This document shows, one piece after another, positions 10,510 to 21,530 of a DNA stretch of 64,000 nucleotides (the first letter of the stretch is position 1; the number at the start of each line of letters is the position of its first letter). The DNA is from Xanthostigma xanthostigma. Its lineage: Eukaryota > Arthropoda > Insecta > Raphidioptera > Raphidiidae. The stretch spans positions 6,262,001 through 6,326,000 of the forward strand of contig OY754475.1 of the NCBI GenBank assembly GCA_963575645.1, read 5' to 3'. The notes beneath the pieces were generated by a model that was not told the origin of the DNA, searched no databases, and saw only the letters and a program-made list of their open reading frames with translations. Made by a program: the position numbers and the translations under genes.

Positions 10510-11065
10510 TCATATATATTAATACGCTAAGGTTAAAGATGTTTGCCTCCCTTTTTAGAAAAAACCTCACAATTTCTCCACATAAATTATATATCATTTT
10601 ACAGATAATTGCTTGCTCTACTGACATCGACAACTAAAAAATTTATTATTGCTTTTGTTTTTGTAAATTAATTAAAATACAGCAACGCTGAACAACGTCA
10701 ACACTTCGATCTGTCATCTGACCTTCATATTGTAATACGCAACAGACACAATACTGCATACCGCCATCTAACGGCTTTAATTTTGAAACAGCGAGCAACG
10801 CTGAACAACGTCACAGTAATGCTGCCATCTGACGGCTTAGCTCAACGCTTTCGTTACTTGCGCCTCTATATGACAATTTTAGTAAAATATTTCTTCAATC
10901 TGTCATCTGAGCTTCATATTGTAATACAACAAAAAGAAGAACGTTATAAGCAGTGTGCAAAATTAGAAACGAATTGAATACCGGCAATCATATTTAAAAA
11001 ATAATTTTGTAAAGTGATAATTATTATACTTATTTAGTGCGAATAATTCGCACAGGTCACACTAG
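10510..11065 (+). mobile_element. Non-autonomous Helitron HelB, copy 2 (best-defined ends)
   Basis: Starts TCATATATATTAATACGC after A and ends CACACTAG before T (11066). A perfect 7-bp-stem hairpin GTGCGAATAATTCGCAC (11037-11053) lies 8 nt before CTAG, the textbook Helitron 3' signature. 556 bp, opposite orientation to copy 1, which lies 2.5 kb away. Confidence 0.88.
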
Positions 11066-11940
11066 TAGTTTAAAATGTAAGTTTCAAGAGTTGTTATTAA
11101 AAAAAAATTGTCTTCAAACACAAGCACAGGATACCCCTTTCCCTCCACTTGCACACTTTATATACTTTTTGAACATTTTTTTCTTCCATAAACTTTTGTA
11201 TCGCGCAATCAGCGAAAAAAATAGAAGGAATATGGGTTTCATCTAGTAGGGTCGGAAGTTGGTGGCTTTAACAAAACAAAGAACTGTTTTCTACGACTAT
11301 AGAAAAACGCAAAAATAAACTTCTATAACATCAAATGAGAAAGAACAGCGGCGCTCTTATAATTTAAACCGACAAGTCAAAGGATAAAACAACACAAGAC
11401 AAACTTTTTTAGACAAAGATAATTTGATATTTGATGTTAAAGAAATAAGCGAACACGGTTCGTGTAACTAATGATCTGAAAGAGTTACATTTCTTATGAC
11501 AAAGGATCTTGTTTCAAAAACAGTTCATAACTGCTATTGAAGAGTCTTTCAATAAAACAAATAATAGTTTGAAAACAAACGATAGACGATGAAAAGGGAA
11601 GCTTTCGCAATTGTAAGGTCAAAAGAGTTGCGGCTTTGTGGCATTATCGTGCAGAATGATTTCATTATGTTTAGTCTATCTTCTGTAGCGAACTGAACGA
11701 ATTTCAGAAACAGTCTGTTAATGTTTTACGAAATTGTTTTCTTTCTTCAGCCCGTTATGTATAGAAATAAGTTTTGATGAAAGAACCCTAATCTCTTGAC
11801 AAAAGATGAAGGTTTTGATTGGAAGACACTGACTACTCAAAAAGTAACCACAAAAAGAGAAAATAGTAACAATGTCATGGGATTTAAAAACTAGTTTTTT
11901 TTTAGTTTTTAATCATTTTCTGGTTAGTGAAACAATGCTC
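11066..11940. other. Intronic AT-rich DNA, nothing recognised
   Basis: Lies downstream of the receptor exon on the gene's strand, between a HelB Helitron and the tandem duplication. No TM6/TM7 coding block, RNA gene or clear repeat was found. Confidence 0.5.
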
Positions 11941-12330
11941 GTGCTCTGATGTTTTTGGGTTACTTTGTTGGTATTTATGCTAACCCGAACTGGATTAACA
12001 ACACTTCATATTTGAAGTCGGGCCACTGAAGTCGGGTCACAGTAGGCCCAGGTTTTTTTTAAGAGATGCAAATAGAAAGACAGGCAAAAATGATTCCTGT
12101 TTGTCCATACAGAATATCCCAAAACCAGCAAAAAATCAAGTGCTCTGATGTTTTTGGGTTACTTTGTTGGTATTAATGCTAACCCGAACTGGATTAACAA
12201 CACTCCATAAAGTCGGGCCACTGCGTTTCATCACAGTAGGCCGGTGTTTTTTAAGAGATGCAAATAGAAAGACAGGCAAAAATGATTCCTGTTTCTCCAT
12301 ACAGAATATCCCAAAACCAGCAAAAAATAA
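11941..12330. repeat. Two-copy tandem duplication in the receptor intron (period 199 bp)
   Basis: The segment beginning GTGCTCTGATG at 11941 recurs at 12140 and runs to about 12330, with only small differences (the first copy has an extra stretch near 12008-12050). It begins about 130 bp downstream of the splice donor on the gene strand. The mismatches show it is not brand new. Confidence 0.85.
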
Positions 12331-12453
12331 AGACAAAGGTCTCTTATCATTCTGGAATCTGACAACATCAGGGTTTATAATAAAATTAATTGACATCCTA
12401 CCGGATAAGTCAGCTGTGGGTACATGTTTTTTAATGACAAAAAAAATCACTTT

Positions 12454-12459
12454 ACTTAC
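12454..12459 (-). promoter_or_regulatory. Splice donor GTAAGT of the receptor exon
   Basis: Reading the minus strand, coding ACA ACT is followed directly by GTAAGT, a consensus 5' splice site. The homology-like third-loop sequence (Ser/Thr/Asn-rich) ends here, and the frame beyond it is low complexity without TM6, which supports a real intron. Confidence 0.8.
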
Positions 12460-13308
12460 AGTTGTGTTCGTGCTGGCCGAACTCGATCTGTGATGCTGAA
12501 CCCTTGTCGATACATTGGCAGGCGATGATCCTTGACTTGCAATCTTATTCTCAGGCGGACCTCCGCCATTTTTGACACTGATCTCCAAATAGCAATGGGC
12601 TTCGAGATGACTCTGAGCCCGTTTCTCGTCCAACACAATCTTCCTAGCCGCGCGAAATATCTTATAATAAACGACCATCATCACAGTCAACGGTATATAA
12701 AAACTCCCTAGAGTAGCGTAAATTTGATACCCGAAATTCTGACACACACCACAAGTAGGTACACCGTCTGCCACGTGTTCGTTACCCAGAATCAATAACG
12801 GCGGCAAACTGATACAGGCCGCGCCCAACCAAACGAGGAACACACAGAAAATCATTCTTTTCGGAGTTCTTTTCACACCATACTCCAAAGGTTTCGTGAT
12901 CGCGTAATACCGATCAACACTGATCATGCACAAGTTTAAAATTGACGCTGTGCAACTGAGCACGTCGAAACTGACCCAAAGATTGCAGACCACCGGACCG
13001 AAGAGCCATGTTTCGGAGATTTCGTACAGGAGAGCTATCGGCATCACCAGAATCGCGACGCATAAATCCGAAACAGCCAAACTGACCAGAAGATAGTTGC
13101 AGGGACGGCGGAGCTTGCGCACCAAACACACGGCTATGCAGACCAGAATGTTCCCGATGATTGTACCCAGGATTACGATTGTCAAGATTATGGCTGTGAA
13201 GACAGACTGGACGCTCAAGTAAGCGTGATCCGGATAGATTTCTTCAGCGGTGTCATTTACTGCTGTTGGTGACGTCTGATTCAGTAAGGTTTGGTTGTAG
13301 GACGCCAT
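12460..13308 (-). CDS. 5-HT7: 5-HT7-type serotonin receptor, first coding exon (TM1-TM5)
   Basis: Rhodopsin-family GPCR for a biogenic amine, most likely a Gs-coupled plasma-membrane serotonin receptor. The exon encodes 283 residues. Candidate N-glycosylation sites are N5, N10 and N18. TM1 is about 36-61 (GN at 52-53), TM2 71-96 (LAVSD, D81), TM3 108-130 with the amine-binding Asp at D115, then DRY 132-134, TM4 about 152-174 (W160) and TM5 about 195-215 with P206. C108 and C186/C189 can form the loop disulfide. The run YQIYATLGSFYIP followed by FRAARKIVLDEKRAQSHL is what I remember of insect 5-HT7 rather than 5-HT1 or octopamine receptors. The start is supported by an in-frame TGA 45 nt upstream. 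Coding ends in phase 0 at TT, directly before GTAAGT (intron begins at 12459 on the minus strand); the open frame continuing to 12136 is intron read-through. TM6-TM7 were not found at 1-12135, so the rest is probably outside the window. A related amine receptor cannot be fully excluded. Confidence 0.87.
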
Positions 13309-15304
13309 ACGAAATTGATGATTTCTTTTGGGTGGGAAGTAGGTTAATGATCAACGTCTGCGCGCAAGTTTGATGATTTCTCGTGGTAGTTGTGCATTGG
13401 CACCAGATGTGTTTTTTTACTGATTTCGGTTTCGTCTAGCAATACTTCGCTGGTCTAATACGATTCGAATAATTTCTTGGACGAGACCATCTGGCTTGAT
13501 ATTTTGTTTTACGCTTTATGCTGGCACTACATGGATGTCTTTTTTATTTTTTTTAAGAACTTTTAGTCATTTTTGGATAATTTTTTTGGTAGTTTACTAT
13601 TTATGATCAATTTATATTGCTTTGTTATTAGTTTAGCTAGTGTAGAACTGGATGCTTTTCATAACTGACAATATTATAATCGGTTTGTTTTGGCGCGATA
13701 TGTTTGATAAAAAAATGTTTTTTTATAAACATTTTTGTTTATTCTTTGGTTTTGTAGGTCTGGATTGCTAAATGCCGTATTAATTATTTTTTTATTGAAT
13801 GATGAATAACAAAAGTTGCGAAGTTTAAATTAAATATTTTACTTTAATCTACAATTTTATTAAGAAAAGTGCTTTCAGAATAAGGTTGCATTATTAATTT
13901 TGCAAAGTTCAAGTAATCTTTAAATAAAATTTAAAAAGTAAACAAAGCTGGATTACTTCAAACATTTCGATTTATTGAAATAATTTGATAGCGTTCATTA
14001 ATTTATCAGTATTCATGTTAAAGCAACGCCGCAAACATATTAAAAATTTATCATCGTCTAAAAAAAAGAAGAAAAAATACGACATCGCGCCGCGTGTTTT
14101 TTTAACGAAATGACGTCGAAAAGGAAGCAGAAAAGATTAATGAATTTCTGTAGCGACAATATAGAATGATGTGTTTTTTATTATCTTAATTAGCTGAAAA
14201 CAAGAAAAACTTTTTAATTATTAAAACGTATTTTAAAATTGTCTAGTTTTATTTTCTCGCTAACAATTTGGGGAAAAGCTTCAGCAGTTATTAATCAAGG
14301 CATTTCGCAAAGTTTATGAGTGTCGTTAAATCAGTTTTATTTGTTTTGAAGTTATATTTGTCCGTATCGACCCTTTGCGTACACGATTTTATAAAATATT
14401 ATTGTTTTCATATTTTATTTTTGAGATTACTTGTCACTTTTTTTCATTATTCACATCGATTATTTCATTTATTAAATTTAGTGTCAGAGTTATTCTTTAA
14501 TTAACAAAAATATGTTTTAAATGTTGTTAAACTTCTATAAATGCAGTATTAATAGTATTTTGTGCAGATGAAAATAGGTTTGTACAAATATTATTTACAT
14601 AACAAAAATACTGTACAAAAAGTTAAAACGAAGACACTAAAAGCCTGGGAAGAAACAATCATTGCTTTGATCAACCAATCGAATGTGCGCATACGAGCTT
14701 AAATTTTACAAAATTAACAAAACGAAGTCATTTAAAACCGGTTCGGAAAGAATTGAAAAAAACGAAACAAATTTCTATTTGGTTAATAAAAATAAACTAA
14801 TTAACAATTTTTTTACAATTTCTTCGTCAATCCATGTTCCCTCGAGTTTGCACAAATTAGTGTGTGCATGCTTGTCGGACACACCAACATGTGTTATGTG
14901 TTTTTATGTCCCAATATAATCAACTTCATCCATCTTCATTCACTTGTTTTACGTTCTTTTCTTTTTGTCCTGAATATTAATCATTCTTTTGTGCGACATA
15001 CTCTGTGAATAATTTCACACCGCTATTATTTCTTTGCTTTTCGTTCTTGACATTTTCTTTTACTTTAAAGTCCTTTTCAGGATTCGATTTTCGTTTCGCT
15101 TCTGAGACATTTTTCTCTTGGGAACTGCGAAGATGTTCTGTAACAAAAAGAAAACTGGTTTTGATATTCTGTTTAAAATATCGAAGTACATATTATTTTC
15201 GAATATTTTAAAACGAAATGCTCATGGACACAGTGGCTTTAAAAATGTTGACAGAAGTCAATGTACGAATACCAATTATACCAACGGATTTTCCTTTTCA
15301 ATTT
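13309..15304. other. AT-rich region upstream of the receptor start codon
   Basis: Contains the 5' leader of the receptor exon (in-frame TGA 45 nt before ATG) and then about 1.9 kb of very AT-rich DNA with homopolymer runs. Short open frames here have no recognisable domains. Upstream UTR exons could hide here. Confidence 0.45.
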
Positions 15305-15315
15305 AAAAGATTATA

Positions 15316-15584
15316 CAAATCTTTGATTGACGTCTGATTAGAACTCTTTAATAAATAAAATTATCGACCAATTTTTCAGACAAATATATTAACAAAAAAT
15401 ATATTTGATAATTAAAAACTTAAAGCGATTTTTTTTTTGAAAACCCAATTAGAAACTAATTATTAATTAATTTTTATATTAGTTCTGAAGAAGTTCCAAA
15501 TCCGGACCGAAACGTAAATGTATTCATTTTTATATTTTTTGTTAATATATTTGTCTGAAAAATTGGGCGATAATTTCATTTATT
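15316..15584. mobile_element. Penelope-like P3 insert with 11-bp target duplication
   Basis: Flanked by AAAAGATTATA at 15305-15315 and 15585-15595. The left part is an inverted partial copy of the right terminus (AATAAATAAAATTATCGACC against the complement near 15560-15584). The right part carries a hammerhead-like motif at 15485. No coding sequence. Confidence 0.75.
15485..15516 (+). ncRNA. Hammerhead-like motif, P3 family
   Basis: CTGAAGA, then GTTCC...GGACC as imperfect stem II with AAATCC between, then GAAACGTA. Flanking stem I is weak (GTT/AAT). Confidence 0.45.
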
Positions 15585-15611
15585 AAAAGATTATAATTTG
15601 GATTAAAAACT

Positions 15612-15817
15612 GCTTTCGGAATAACTATAAACAGGGCCCAGGGGCAAACGCTGTAGTTGCTGGCATTCATTTGAAAAAATCATATTTTTCGCACGGCCAA
15701 CTATATGTGGCTTGCTCACGTGTATCGAATCCACAAAATCTTCATGTTTTTGCAAAAGATGGTAAAACAAAAAAACATTGTTTATATGTTATATTAGAGT
15801 CTTGCTTGAAATTATGA
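15612..15817 (+). pseudogene. Helitron helicase (Rep/Helicase) C-terminal remnant
   Basis: The first frame reads AFGITINRAQGQTL, the conserved Pif1-type helicase motif of Helitron transposases. A -1 frameshift near 15650 leads to AVVAGIHLKKSYFSHGQLYV, then ACSRVSNPQNLHVFAKDGKT and a stop at 15815-15817. This is the extreme C-terminus of the protein; everything upstream is missing and the P3 insert lies just before it. The context is the 3' end of an autonomous-type Helitron. Confidence 0.85.
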
Positions 15818-15854
15818 TTTTTTTAATCAATTATATCATTTGTATACACTGATT

Positions 15855-15885
15855 CTACGCGGACGAAGTCGCGGGTAAAAGCTAG
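15855..15885 (+). mobile_element. Putative 3' end of the helicase-bearing Helitron
   Basis: ACGCGGACGAAGTCGCGGG then TAAAAG and CTAG (15882-15885). A GC-rich imperfect hairpin shortly before CTAG fits a Helitron terminus, but the following base is A rather than the expected T. Confidence 0.5.
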
Positions 15886-16514
15886 ATATTATTATAATTT
15901 TGAGAATATTGAGGAAAATTTTCACTTAATAAAAATATCTGGCATACTGAGAGTTTCGTTTTAAAGAAGTTTCACTAAATTTTGAACGTTTAAATCGGTG
16001 CGTGGGCCAGAACGGATCGTTCTAAAGATAAATAAAATACGAAATAATTTTTTTATCGCAAACAAATTTATTTTAACGAATATTCGACATATTTAAAATA
16101 CTTTTTTTTATATAGTCGATAACCTGATTTCATGAAACACGAAATACAGTTGTTAATTATGTTTGGAAACAATAAAAATATTACAATATCAAATAGAACT
16201 TGAATTTCATGTACGAAAGTTTCCAAGATAAGAAAAAAATATTGCGCGCGGTCTGTAATTAACATGCGTCTGTATTTTCGTTCCTAAATAAATTTTTATT
16301 ATCTAGATAACAAAATCGTATAACGCGTTTAGCGCTACGTTCTGCTGCGAGGAGGCATATATTTCTGTGGCCCGAAGGAATAAATATAAGAATGTATATA
16401 CGAATCTTTAAAACTTAAAAAGTTACTATTTTATTTATTTGTATTCGTTCTATTAACTTATGTATAATTCTTTAAAAAAGCAGCTCTCGCAGTATGTGGA
16501 CAAACGGACTTAGT
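15886..16514. other. AT-rich DNA, nothing recognised
   Basis: No supported gene or repeat. Confidence 0.4.
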
Positions 16515-17060
16515 AAGTCGCCCCAAAACGTCACATTTGCTCCGTGGGTACATTACTTGAGCAAAGCCCAAAGCTACTAAATTATCAAATACCGCAATCT
16601 ATTATGCCAATGTGTTAGAAAGAAACAACATGAAAACCGCCCCAAGATGGCTGACTAACAGAAAATAGTGATTATAAGTTGCAATAAACAACTTTACATT
16701 ACAATAACATTTACACAAATTAAAGTATAATTTGGGTAATCTATCGATAAGTATATTTTTCCTTAATTACGAAACATTTTATTTGATGTAACTGAATCGC
16801 GCGCCCCAAAATGGCGGACGATTGCGATGCTTTGTCAAATCTAGTAACTATATACATTGACCCACATATTTCGATGGACATTGGCGGATTGCTGGAAGAA
16901 ATCGCCTCTCTAAAATGATACTGTAAGAAGGGTCACGTGAACTTACGACGCCTCCCGCGCCGAGTCACCGGACGACCGCGACGCCCGGCGCCATTCAAAT
17001 TCCCGAACGCAGATTCGTCCGCGCTAAGTGCTCTTTGAACACGCACATCAAGTGCCCCAC
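16515..17060. promoter_or_regulatory. CpG-rich block with repeated CGCCCCAA motifs; candidate promoter
   Basis: Three short motifs share a CGCCCCAA core: near 16520 (CGCCCCAAAACGTCAC), near 16640 (CGCCCCAAGATGGCTGAC) and near 16802 (CGCCCCAAAATGGCGGAC). The last matches the AANATGGCGG type bound by Pho/YY1. A distinctly GC/CpG-rich stretch at 16935-17035 follows in otherwise AT-rich DNA. It lies 3.2-3.7 kb upstream of the receptor start on the correct side for a minus-strand promoter or 5' UTR exon. Function is inferred; it could also be a GC-rich repeat. Confidence 0.35.
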
Positions 17061-17272
17061 TAAATATAAATGGTTATTGATCACAAAATACACGATGTAC
17101 CGACAATGAGAAGCGGTTTTTGTGTGTATGCCTCTTTTGAAACGCTCGTTTCAAAGTGTATGTTTATTTGCTTCTTGTACGTCAGAATTAAAGGCGATAA
17201 CCACGACTTTTTTTAAAAATATTTATTATCGTTTTTTCTTTCTGATTCACGAAGGAACATTAACGAGCCTAT

Positions 17273-17770
17273 GAGTGACTATTTTTGACTATATTACACC
17301 ACAAACGTGTCTGTTGTCTGACTCTGAGCAGAATGACGCCGTATGTTGGTTTGTGGGCGTTTGTTCATGTCGCCCGCGTGACAAGATACTGTTTCCTGAT
17401 TGGTTCTTGCTCAGAGAGAGAAGGGGATCTTGCAAGAAAAATAGCCCATGTTCTAATTTTAAAATCTATCTTGTGAGCTGGCATAGTATATTACACCACA
17501 AATGTGTCTGCTGTCTGACTCTGAACAGAATGACGTCATGTTGGTTTGTGGGCGTTTGTTCATGTCGCCCGCTTGACAGGATACTGTTTCCTGATTGGTT
17601 CTTGCTCAGAGCGAGAGAAGGAGATCTTGCAAGAAAAATAGCCCCTGTTCTAATTTTAAAATCTTGTGAGCTAGCAGACGAGCCTGCAGTGACGTGTTTT
17701 CCAGCCTTGTACCCAGCCTACCGACAAGCAGTGTTTCTAGCGGTATTTCCAGCCTCGTGTGCAGCGGCCT
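17273..17770 (+). mobile_element. M1 MITE copy with internal 197-bp tandem duplication
   Basis: ATATTACACCACAAACGTGT at 17291 recurs at 17488, and both units contain the GATTGGTTCTTGCTCAGAG block. The second has AATGACGTCATG; the first has the CRE mutated to GACGCCGT. The right end is CCAGCCTCGTGTGCAGCGG next to a TTAA. The long open frame across it (about 190 codons) is repeat sequence, not a gene. Confidence 0.7.
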
Positions 17771-18239
17771 TAATTCTTAGGATAGTTAGCATTGTCAAAA
17801 CAAGACAGCTATTAAATTATAGAACTATTGTCAAAACAAATTGTACTATTTAATTAGGCAGATGAAACCATTTTGCGTGAGGCTCATTGCCAAAATAAAC
17901 AACCAATAAAAAAGCCACTCTAATAAAAAACAATACGAAGTCAAGTTCTCAATGGGGCACTTAAATCCAAAAGAAGTATATATATATAGTTGTCATTAAA
18001 TCGACAAGACAGAAGACAGAAATAAGTTTTAATTGGATTAATTAAACTAAATTTAATTAAAGCTATCAATCTATTAATCCATCGGCGAGTATGTACGTTT
18101 CTCTGCAGAAATGAACGTTCTATGCGCAGAAAGAACAGACGACATACAGAAAAACGTGATGACAATATCTATTATTGTCAGATGTTCGAACAACGCGCCG
18201 AAAAAACATTGTTCCCACTTGTTTTCAAAACAAACGTAC
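17771..18239. other. Unassigned DNA
   Basis: Nothing recognised beyond short AT repeats. Confidence 0.4.
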
Positions 18240-18259
18240 ATAATGCGTATTAGTGATTG

Positions 18260-18797
18260 TTATATTTCAAGCTTACTGTGGCGCTCGCTTTCGTGACGGC
18301 TTTTTTGTTTTCGCTTCACACGATGCGTCTTGCAAGCTGGCTTTGTAGATGGGTTTGTACGAGCGCAAAGACAGCTTCGAACGTTAACAAAAAGTGGACG
18401 TTTATTGTCTGCTAACTTTGAAGCGCGCCGTGGCACTGGCTTTCGTGACGGATTTTGTGTGTTCGCTTCACACGATGCGTCTTGCAAGCTGGCTTTGTAG
18501 ATGGGTTTGTACGAGCGCAAGGATAGTTCGAATGTTAACAAAAATGGACGTTTATTGTCTCTGCAGAACAGAACGCACGCTATGACGTCATGTTTGTCTG
18601 TGGGCGTTGGTTCGTGTCGCCCGCGTGACAAAATACAGTTTCCTGATTGGTTCTTGCTCAAAACAATCGGACGAACAAGCACGAAAAATAGCACCCCGTT
18701 CCATTCTAGTGACGTAGTTTCCATATTCGCTGCCAGCGCGGCAAAGTTCCAGCAGTGAATACAGCGATAATACCAGCCTCGTGTGCAGCGGCTTTAA
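18260..18797 (+). mobile_element. M1 MITE copy with internal 152-bp tandem duplication
   Basis: CGCTTCACACGATGCGTCTT occurs at 18312 and 18464 with the following TGGCTTTGTAGATGGGTTTG. TATGACGTCATG lies near 18590, and the right end CCAGCCTCGTGTGCAGCGG is followed by CTTTAA. Open frames here are shadows. Confidence 0.7.
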
Positions 18798-19147
18798 GGT
18801 TGTAAGCTGGGCCCAGTTTCAACATTGTCAGATGTACAAATGGAAGCATTCAGTACAGGTCTTGCATACTAAATAAATAAAACATCAACAATATAAAACG
18901 TCTCTATCTTACTTGGTGTGTGTCCACAGATGCTAAACTCATAAGAATATTAATGCTATCTAGATCTTTTCCTCTCTCTTTCTCTCCGTTTTTTATGCGA
19001 CACGCCAAGGTGCAGAAAGTATTCCACTCCAACATCACTATGTATTATTATTTATTATACCATACTTTTCTTTGGGTATATACAGTTAAATTTAATTAAG
19101 GATGGTTGAGAAGTATCTCAAGTCACCGAGAAACGAATCGAATTTTG
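18798..19147. other. Unassigned DNA
   Basis: Nothing recognised. Confidence 0.4.
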
Positions 19148-19366
19148 TCAACTTAGCTGCACACGAGGCTGGTTTTGCCGCTAGAAACACTGCTGGGACT
19201 TGAACTGGCTGCCGTGCTGGCTGTGAAGATTGAAATGACGTCACTGCGGGCTCGCCTGCGAGGTGACAAGATATATTTCAAAATTAGAATCGGGCTTATT
19301 TTTTTTTTGCTTGTTCAGGAAACAGTACATGAACAAACGCCCACAAACAAACACGGCGCCGTAGAA
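19148..19366 (-). mobile_element. M1 MITE, truncated minus-strand copy
   Basis: Begins GCTGCACACGAGGCTGGTT, the complement of the right terminus of the copies at 17273 and 18260, then runs inward past ATGACGTCAC and the complement of TGTTCATGTACTGTTTCC. It lacks the distal half. Confidence 0.65.
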
Positions 19367-19470
19367 TAGAATTTCAAAACGGTTCACTAACTTGTTTGGA
19401 AAATCTATAATTATGAACTTAATTTGAGCTTTTTTTCGCATTTCATACCCGTAAAAGACATAGAAATAAA

Positions 19471-19788
19471 CAAATCTTTGAATAACGTCTGATTAGAACT
19501 CTTAAATAAATAAAATTATCGACCAATTTTTCAGACAAGATTATTAACAAAAAATATAAAAATTAATACATTAACGTTTCGGTCCGGATTTGGACTTCTT
19601 CAGAACTGACCTAACAATTATAAAAACTAATTAATAATTAGTTTCTAATTTGTTTATGAAAAAAATTCGCTTTAAGTTTTTAATTATCAAATTTGGAAAA
19701 ATAATAACCGAAACATTAATGTACCTATTAATTTTTATATTTTTTTGTTAATATATTTGAAAAATTGGTCGATAATTTTATTTATTGA
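19471..19788 (-). mobile_element. Penelope-like P3 insert
   Basis: CAAATCTTTGAATAACGTCT begins a minus-strand P3 terminus with an intact-looking hammerhead motif. A short inverted partial terminus (ATTGGTCGATAATTTTATTT) closes the other side. Flanks resemble an imperfect duplication (ATAGAAATAAA and ATAAAAATAAA, the latter offset by 4 nt). Confidence 0.65.
19572..19603 (-). ncRNA. Hammerhead-like motif, P3 family
   Basis: Minus strand: CTGAAGA, stem II GTCC/GGAC with AAATCC between, C, GAAACGTTA. Conserved core residues are present; stem I is weak. Confidence 0.5.
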
Positions 19789-20690
19789 ACATAAAAATAA
19801 AATTCGTAATTTTTAGAAAATGTTAATACTTAATCACATATCTAAGACGCTCTGTAAAATTTATTGTCACCGTTGAAAATAAAAAAAAAAATATTGCTGA
19901 ATATAAGCATGAAATTTTGCACAAGAGTTCCCTATATACTGTGGGTAAGCACCAAGAAATGATTTTTGAAAATTCACATTTCTCATTTTCGACTGGGAAC
20001 TGCTCTATTTATCGAATAACCTGAAAAAAAAACATCAAAATTTTACGTAAACCGTTTTACCTCGTGACCTTAGATATATGTATCTATTATCTCTAGTTTC
20101 TAGATTGATAATTTCACACATGTTCGGAATTTGCGCAAACTATTCGATTATTCATGGAATACCATTGAATTTCAAACTAGAATTCGTCGGATAAAGTTTC
20201 CGCCTGTTTAGAATTATTTTAGTGCTATTCGCGGAATCTACTTTCCTTGAATATTAACTATTCAACGTATGGAACAACTATATAACTTAATAGTCCGAGA
20301 GCCGTCAAACATTTTCGGATAGGTTTTTGAGACAGACAGTTCTTTTGTAATGTCTGAACACAAAATTGACCAACTGGCTGAAGGCTAGTGGGACAGCCAA
20401 GCCATGAATTTTTATTTGCAAAAAATGTCCTTGAGACATTTTATAATTTTAACTCCTTAGCTACTTTAATAAATGTTTCTGAAGGTTATTTAAACATTTA
20501 TTATAAAAAACTGACATTTAATGTTATATTCACAATTTACTCAAATTTTTATTTCATTAACCGCATAATTATGATTCGTTTTTCATTGAAAGGGCAATCG
20601 ATGATATGGGAATATTTATATTGAAGAGGATATTTTTAAATACGAATTAGAAATTAATTATTTTTTATTTTTATATTTTTTAGATTAGTT
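19789..20690. other. AT-rich DNA, nothing recognised
   Basis: A 78-codon open frame at 20388-20624 has no domain features. Confidence 0.4.
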
Positions 20691-20775
20691 CCTAAGAAGG
20701 TCCAAATCTGGACCGAAACGTCAATGTATTAATTATTATTTTTTGTTAATATATTTGTCTGAAAAATTGGTCGAT
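20691..20775 (+). mobile_element. P3 terminus fragment abutting a MITE
   Basis: A degraded hammerhead core (CTAAGAAG) precedes stem II and GAAACGTC, followed by the P3 tail GTCTGAAAAATTGGTCGATA. It joins directly to the M9 MITE at 20776, so one broke the other. Confidence 0.6.
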
Positions 20776-21151
20776 ACTATGACTAATTTGGAATGATTTA
20801 ACCTTTTGGGGGTCGGAAATGTGGAATTTATTGTACGATAATGACATTTCTGTGAATAATTTTTATTTTATTTTTTTTATTTGTTGTAAGTTTTAACTAA
20901 AAATCTAACAGTAAATTTCGTGATTGTTAGTTTTACGAAGGTTGGCCAATTAGTAAGCTACCAGTTCAGGACAAAGTGAGAATTTTTTTTTTTAATTTTC
21001 AACTCCAAAAAATCGAATTTTTTTTAAAAAGAAAACCGAAGTAGATTTTCTTGAAAATGACTCATTTCCCACCCCCAAGAGGTTAAATCATTCCAAATTA
21101 GTTATAGTTTCTTCTGCCGAGAGGAACACGAGCAATTACCGGTCACCCTGT
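20776..21151. mobile_element. M9 MITE, left-truncated copy
   Basis: The right end reads CGAGCAATTACCGGTCACC then CTGT. The left end begins inside the terminal inverted repeat (ACTATGACTAATTTGGAATG). Complete copy at 26423-26783. Confidence 0.7.
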
Positions 21152-21455
21152 TATAAATTTTTAAATTCCCATCAACTCAAAAGTTGTGAACATTCTTTAT
21201 TTGCAATAAATGTTTCAAAAGTCTACAGAGAATATAATTGGAGTTCAAGTATGTGACCGAAGGATACTAAAATACATTTTACGCTTTAATGTGTTCATTT
21301 ATATGAATTTTAATATAAACGCATAAACTACCCTTCGTTACAAATGTTATACGCACCCCATGTGTGACCACACAGTGCCGAAAACGACCATAGAGAGATA
21401 TAAGTAAAGGGAGTTTGAATACGACATTAGACTGGCTTCTGATATATGGATACTG
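21152..21455. other. Unassigned DNA
   Basis: Nothing recognised. Confidence 0.4.
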
Positions 21456-21530
21456 TAATTATATCAAATAAATAAAATTGTCGACCAATTTTTTTCAGAC
21501 TATATATTGACAAAAAATAATATTCTATTA

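Noticed and set aside
12136..12459. C-terminal 108 codons of the receptor open frame
   Set aside because: They follow a consensus GTAAGT donor, are low complexity and lack TM6; treated as intron read-through.
17275..17853. 192-codon plus-strand open frame
   Set aside because: It is generated by the duplicated M1 MITE unit (repeated 'RP(R/L)D(K/R)ILFPDWFLLR' text), not a host protein.
17050..17962. Inverted AAGTGCCCCA / TGGGGCACTT pair around an M1 copy
   Set aside because: Only 10 bp, no further similarity or target duplication; probably coincidence.
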